A stretch of 6,769 bases of DNA, taken from positions 1 to 6,769 of the forward strand of contig JBBRGI010000199.1 of the NCBI GenBank assembly GCA_038240855.1, written 5' to 3'. Source of the DNA: JAAFHB01 sp038240855. GTDB lineage: Bacteria > Bacteroidota > Bacteroidia > Bacteroidales > Prolixibacteraceae. Under the pieces are notes generated by a model. It worked only from the letters and a program-made list of their open reading frames with translations, was not told where the DNA came from and searched no databases. The position numbers and the translations under genes are program-made. How positions within the stretch are numbered: position 1 is the first letter of the stretch; every line of letters starts with the position of its first letter. This document shows positions 5,441-6,769 of this stretch, piece after piece.

Positions 5441-5491
5441 CGCCACTCATTTATAAAAAATGATAATTGTTTAATGTAAATCTTTAATAGT

Positions 5492-5845
5492 ATGTTGAAC
5501 CAGTACGAAACCGTTTTCATCGCTACTCCCGTTTTATCTGAGGCTCAGATAAAGGAAGCGGTAGGAAAGTTCAAGGATCTGATTATTGCCAGCGGCAGTG
5601 AACTTATCCATGAAGAACATTGGGGCCTTAAGAAGTTAGCCTACCCCATTCAAAAGAAATCGACAGGATTTTACCATCTTTTCGAATTCAAGGCTGATCC
5701 GGCTTTCATCGGCAAACTTGAAACCGAATATCGTCGTGACGAACGTATTATCCGTTTCATTACACTGAAACTGGATAAATTTGCCGCTGCTTACAGCGAG
5801 AAAAGACAAAAAAAGGTAAGTGCAAAAACTCAAAAGGAGAACTAA
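5492..5845 (+). CDS. rpsF: 30S ribosomal protein S6
   Basis: A 117-residue protein of the S6 family, which binds the central domain of 16S rRNA as a heterodimer with S18 on the small-subunit platform. It begins with the typical first strand (NQYETVFIATPVLSEAQI), followed by HWGLKKLAYPIQKKSTGFYHLFEF and YRRDERIIRFITLKLDK, the conserved S6 core. A charged, lysine-rich tail (SEKRQKKVSAKTQKEN) extends past the core, as often seen in this family. The start follows an AT-rich leader with no Shine-Dalgarno sequence, usual for highly expressed Bacteroidota genes. It is first in an operon with rpsR (three bases after the stop) and rplI. Identification is secure. Confidence 0.97.
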   Translation: MLNQYETVFIATPVLSEAQIKEAVGKFKDLIIASGSELIHEEHWGLKKLAYPIQKKSTGFYHLFEFKADPAFIGKLETEYRRDERIIRFITLKLDKFAAAYSEKRQKKVSAKTQKEN

Positions 5846-5848
5846 GTC

Positions 5849-6118
5849 ATGACCACGAATTCAAGCGAAATCAGATATCTCACACCCCCATCGGTTGAGG
5901 TAAAAAAGAAAAAGTATTGTCGTTTCAAGAAAAGCGGAATCAAGTATGTTGATTACAAGGATCCTGAGTTTCTGAAAAAATTTCTTAACGAACAGGGTAA
6001 AATCCTGCCTCGCCGACTTACCGGTACTTCATTGAAATACCAGCGTAAAGTATCCCAGGCTGTAAAACGCGCGCGAATGATTGCGTTGCTGCCTTATGTA
6101 ACAGATTTGATGAAATAA
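5849..6118 (+). CDS. rpsR: 30S ribosomal protein S18
   Basis: An 89-residue S18, the partner of S6 on the small-subunit platform. After a variable N-terminus come a basic stretch (KKKKYCRFKKSGIKYVDYKD), the helix FLKKFLNEQGKILPRRLTGTS and the closing signature YQRKVSQAVKRARMIALLPYV. Only one cysteine (in KYCRF) is present, so there is no zinc-binding set. The gene begins three bases after the rpsF stop; a purine-rich stretch (aaaaggagaactaag) in the end of rpsF may serve as a Shine-Dalgarno sequence, with AAGGAG at 5834-5839. No priB or ssb is inserted between S6 and S18, unlike the enterobacterial order. Identification is secure. Confidence 0.97.
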   Translation: MTTNSSEIRYLTPPSVEVKKKKYCRFKKSGIKYVDYKDPEFLKKFLNEQGKILPRRLTGTSLKYQRKVSQAVKRARMIALLPYVTDLMK

Positions 6119-6136
6119 TAATTAGGATATACAAAA

Positions 6137-6583
6137 ATGGATATCATTCTTCTTCAAGACGTATTAAATCTGGGCAGCAAAGACGACAATATCGTTGTTA
6201 AAAGCGGGTATGGACGTAATTACCTGATTCCCCAGAGATTGGCAATATTGGCCACCCCATCAGCAAAGAAAATACTTGCCGAAAATCAAAAACAGCGCGC
6301 TCATAAAGAGACCAAGCTGAAAGATGAAGCACTTAAGCTGGCGGAAAAACTGAAAACAATCAGTATAACCATTGGTGCAAAAACCAGTACAACCGGTAAA
6401 ATCTTCGGTTCGGTTAACAATATTCAGGTTGCTGAAGCACTAAGAGAAAAAGGCTTCGAAGTTGATCGTAAGCAAATCCTGATCAAGGAAGACGCGATTA
6501 AAGAGGTTGGTAAACACACCGCGAAAGTGAAATTTCACCGCGAAGTGGTTGTCGATTTCGAATTCGAAGTTGTTGCCGAATAA
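6137..6583 (+). CDS. rplI: 50S ribosomal protein L9
   Basis: A 148-residue L9, close to the usual 147-150. The N-terminal rRNA-binding domain shows MDIILLQDVLNLGSKDDNIVV and the signature GYGRNYLIPQRLA (residues 24-36). A long charged helix follows (AKKILAENQKQRAHKETKLKDEALKLAEKL). The C-terminal domain contains TTGKIFGSVNNIQVAEAL and ends in VKFHREVVVDFEFEVVAE. It sits 18 bases after rpsR and is last in the operon, followed by a strong palindromic terminator. Its final 57 bases reappear, inverted and slightly changed, at the right edge of the window. Confidence 0.97.
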   Translation: MDIILLQDVLNLGSKDDNIVVKSGYGRNYLIPQRLAILATPSAKKILAENQKQRAHKETKLKDEALKLAEKLKTISITIGAKTSTTGKIFGSVNNIQVAEALREKGFEVDRKQILIKEDAIKEVGKHTAKVKFHREVVVDFEFEVVAE

Positions 6584-6632
6584 CGGAAACTTTTTATAAA
6601 TCATTTTCCGACAATACATTTTCAAACAGACT

Positions 6633-6666
6633 AAAAGCTGTTCCGGATTCCGGAACAGCTTTTTTT
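6633..6666 (+). terminator. Palindromic intrinsic terminator of the rpsF operon
   Basis: AGCTGTTCCGG, a three-base loop (ATT) and CCGGAACAGCT form a perfect stem, extended by AAA upstream and a run of seven Ts downstream. The symmetric A and T flanks mean it could also terminate transcription from the opposite strand. Its centre (6648) is also the centre of the larger inverted repeat 6527-6769. Confidence 0.9.
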
Positions 6667-6712
6667 CTGTTTGAACATGTATTGTCGGAAAATGGTTTAT
6701 AAAATATTTCCG

Positions 6713-6769
6713 TTATTCGGCAACAACCTCGAATTCGAAATCGACAACCACTTCACGATGAAATTTCAT
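6713..6769 (-). CDS. rplI: Second, partial copy of the L9 C-terminus (inverted)
   Basis: Reading the minus strand from the window edge gives MKFHREVVVDFEFEVVAE and a TAA stop, the same C-terminus as the complete L9 except that the first residue is Met instead of Val. Three codons differ silently (CAT for CAC, CGT for CGC, GAG for GAA). The ATG at the edge is an internal codon, not a start. The upstream part lies outside the window. It is either the end of a true second rplI or a join to a related strain's copy during assembly. Confidence 0.7.
   Translation of the reverse strand: MKFHREVVVDFEFEVVAE

Larger units (their letters stand above)
6527..6769. repeat. Large inverted repeat, 121-base arms, centred on the rplI terminator
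   Basis: The right arm (6649-6769) is the reverse complement of the left arm (6527-6647) with no gaps and 10 mismatches, at left positions 6527, 6538, 6541, 6568, 6590, 6591, 6601, 6620, 6631 and 6632. It covers the last 19 codons of rplI, the spacer and the terminator half. The arm reaches the window edge, so its full length is unknown. Confidence 0.95.

Noticed and set aside
5441..5491. S6:S18 autoregulatory RNA motif in the rpsF leader
   Set aside because: The leader from the inferred start is only about 45 bases, very AT-rich, and lacks the GC-rich CCG-bulge hairpin known from other phyla.
1..6769. CRISPR arrays, insertion sequences or an origin
   Set aside because: No regularly spaced repeats, transposase or terminal repeats, or DnaA-box clusters were seen.

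Overview
The window looks like a contig from a Bacteroidota bacterium, probably an uncultured member of Bacteroidales or a related order. Three things suggest this. Several genes carry promoters of the Bacteroidota type (a TTG/TTTG element, a spacer of about 19 bases, then TAnnTTTG). Most starts have A-rich leaders rather than Shine-Dalgarno sequences. The ribosomal genes run S6-S18-L9 with no priB or ssb between S6 and S18. The sequence begins inside one gene and ends inside another, so both edges are truncated.

Positions 1-1803 (+) hold a sulfur-handling cluster: a 5'-truncated PLP-dependent cysteine desulfurase or selenocysteine lyase-like enzyme, then two DsrE-family proteins that both carry a CGTC motif. 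The first DsrE has an N-terminal export signal and the second is cytoplasmic. The desulfurase could supply persulfide (or selenium) to carrier proteins.

Positions 1843-3438 (+) hold a three-gene toxin-antitoxin operon of the HipBST type. It consists of an XRE regulator (HipB), a free-standing HipA N-terminal domain (HipS) and a separate HipA-like kinase (HipT) with an S-I-S-G loop. It has its own Bacteroidota promoter, flanked by inverted repeats that could be HipB operators. About 240 bases without a recognisable gene follow.

Positions 3681-4936 (-) hold tRNA-Thr(CGT), with its own promoter and terminator, and upstream of it a zinc-dependent L-threonine 3-dehydrogenase (tdh) that catabolises threonine. 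The Tdh has one extra glycine in its nucleotide-binding turn.

Positions 4904-5491 are intergenic. They contain the divergent tdh and rpsF promoters, an 8-bp dyad, and an intrinsic terminator with no gene in front of it, which hints at a small non-coding RNA.

Positions 5410-6666 (+) hold the rpsF-rpsR-rplI operon, ending in a strong palindromic terminator. Beyond its centre the sequence runs back as an ungapped inverted copy (111 of 121 positions match) of the end of rplI. The coding differences are mostly synonymous. This is either a real inverted duplication or, more likely, an assembly join between two related strains at the palindrome.
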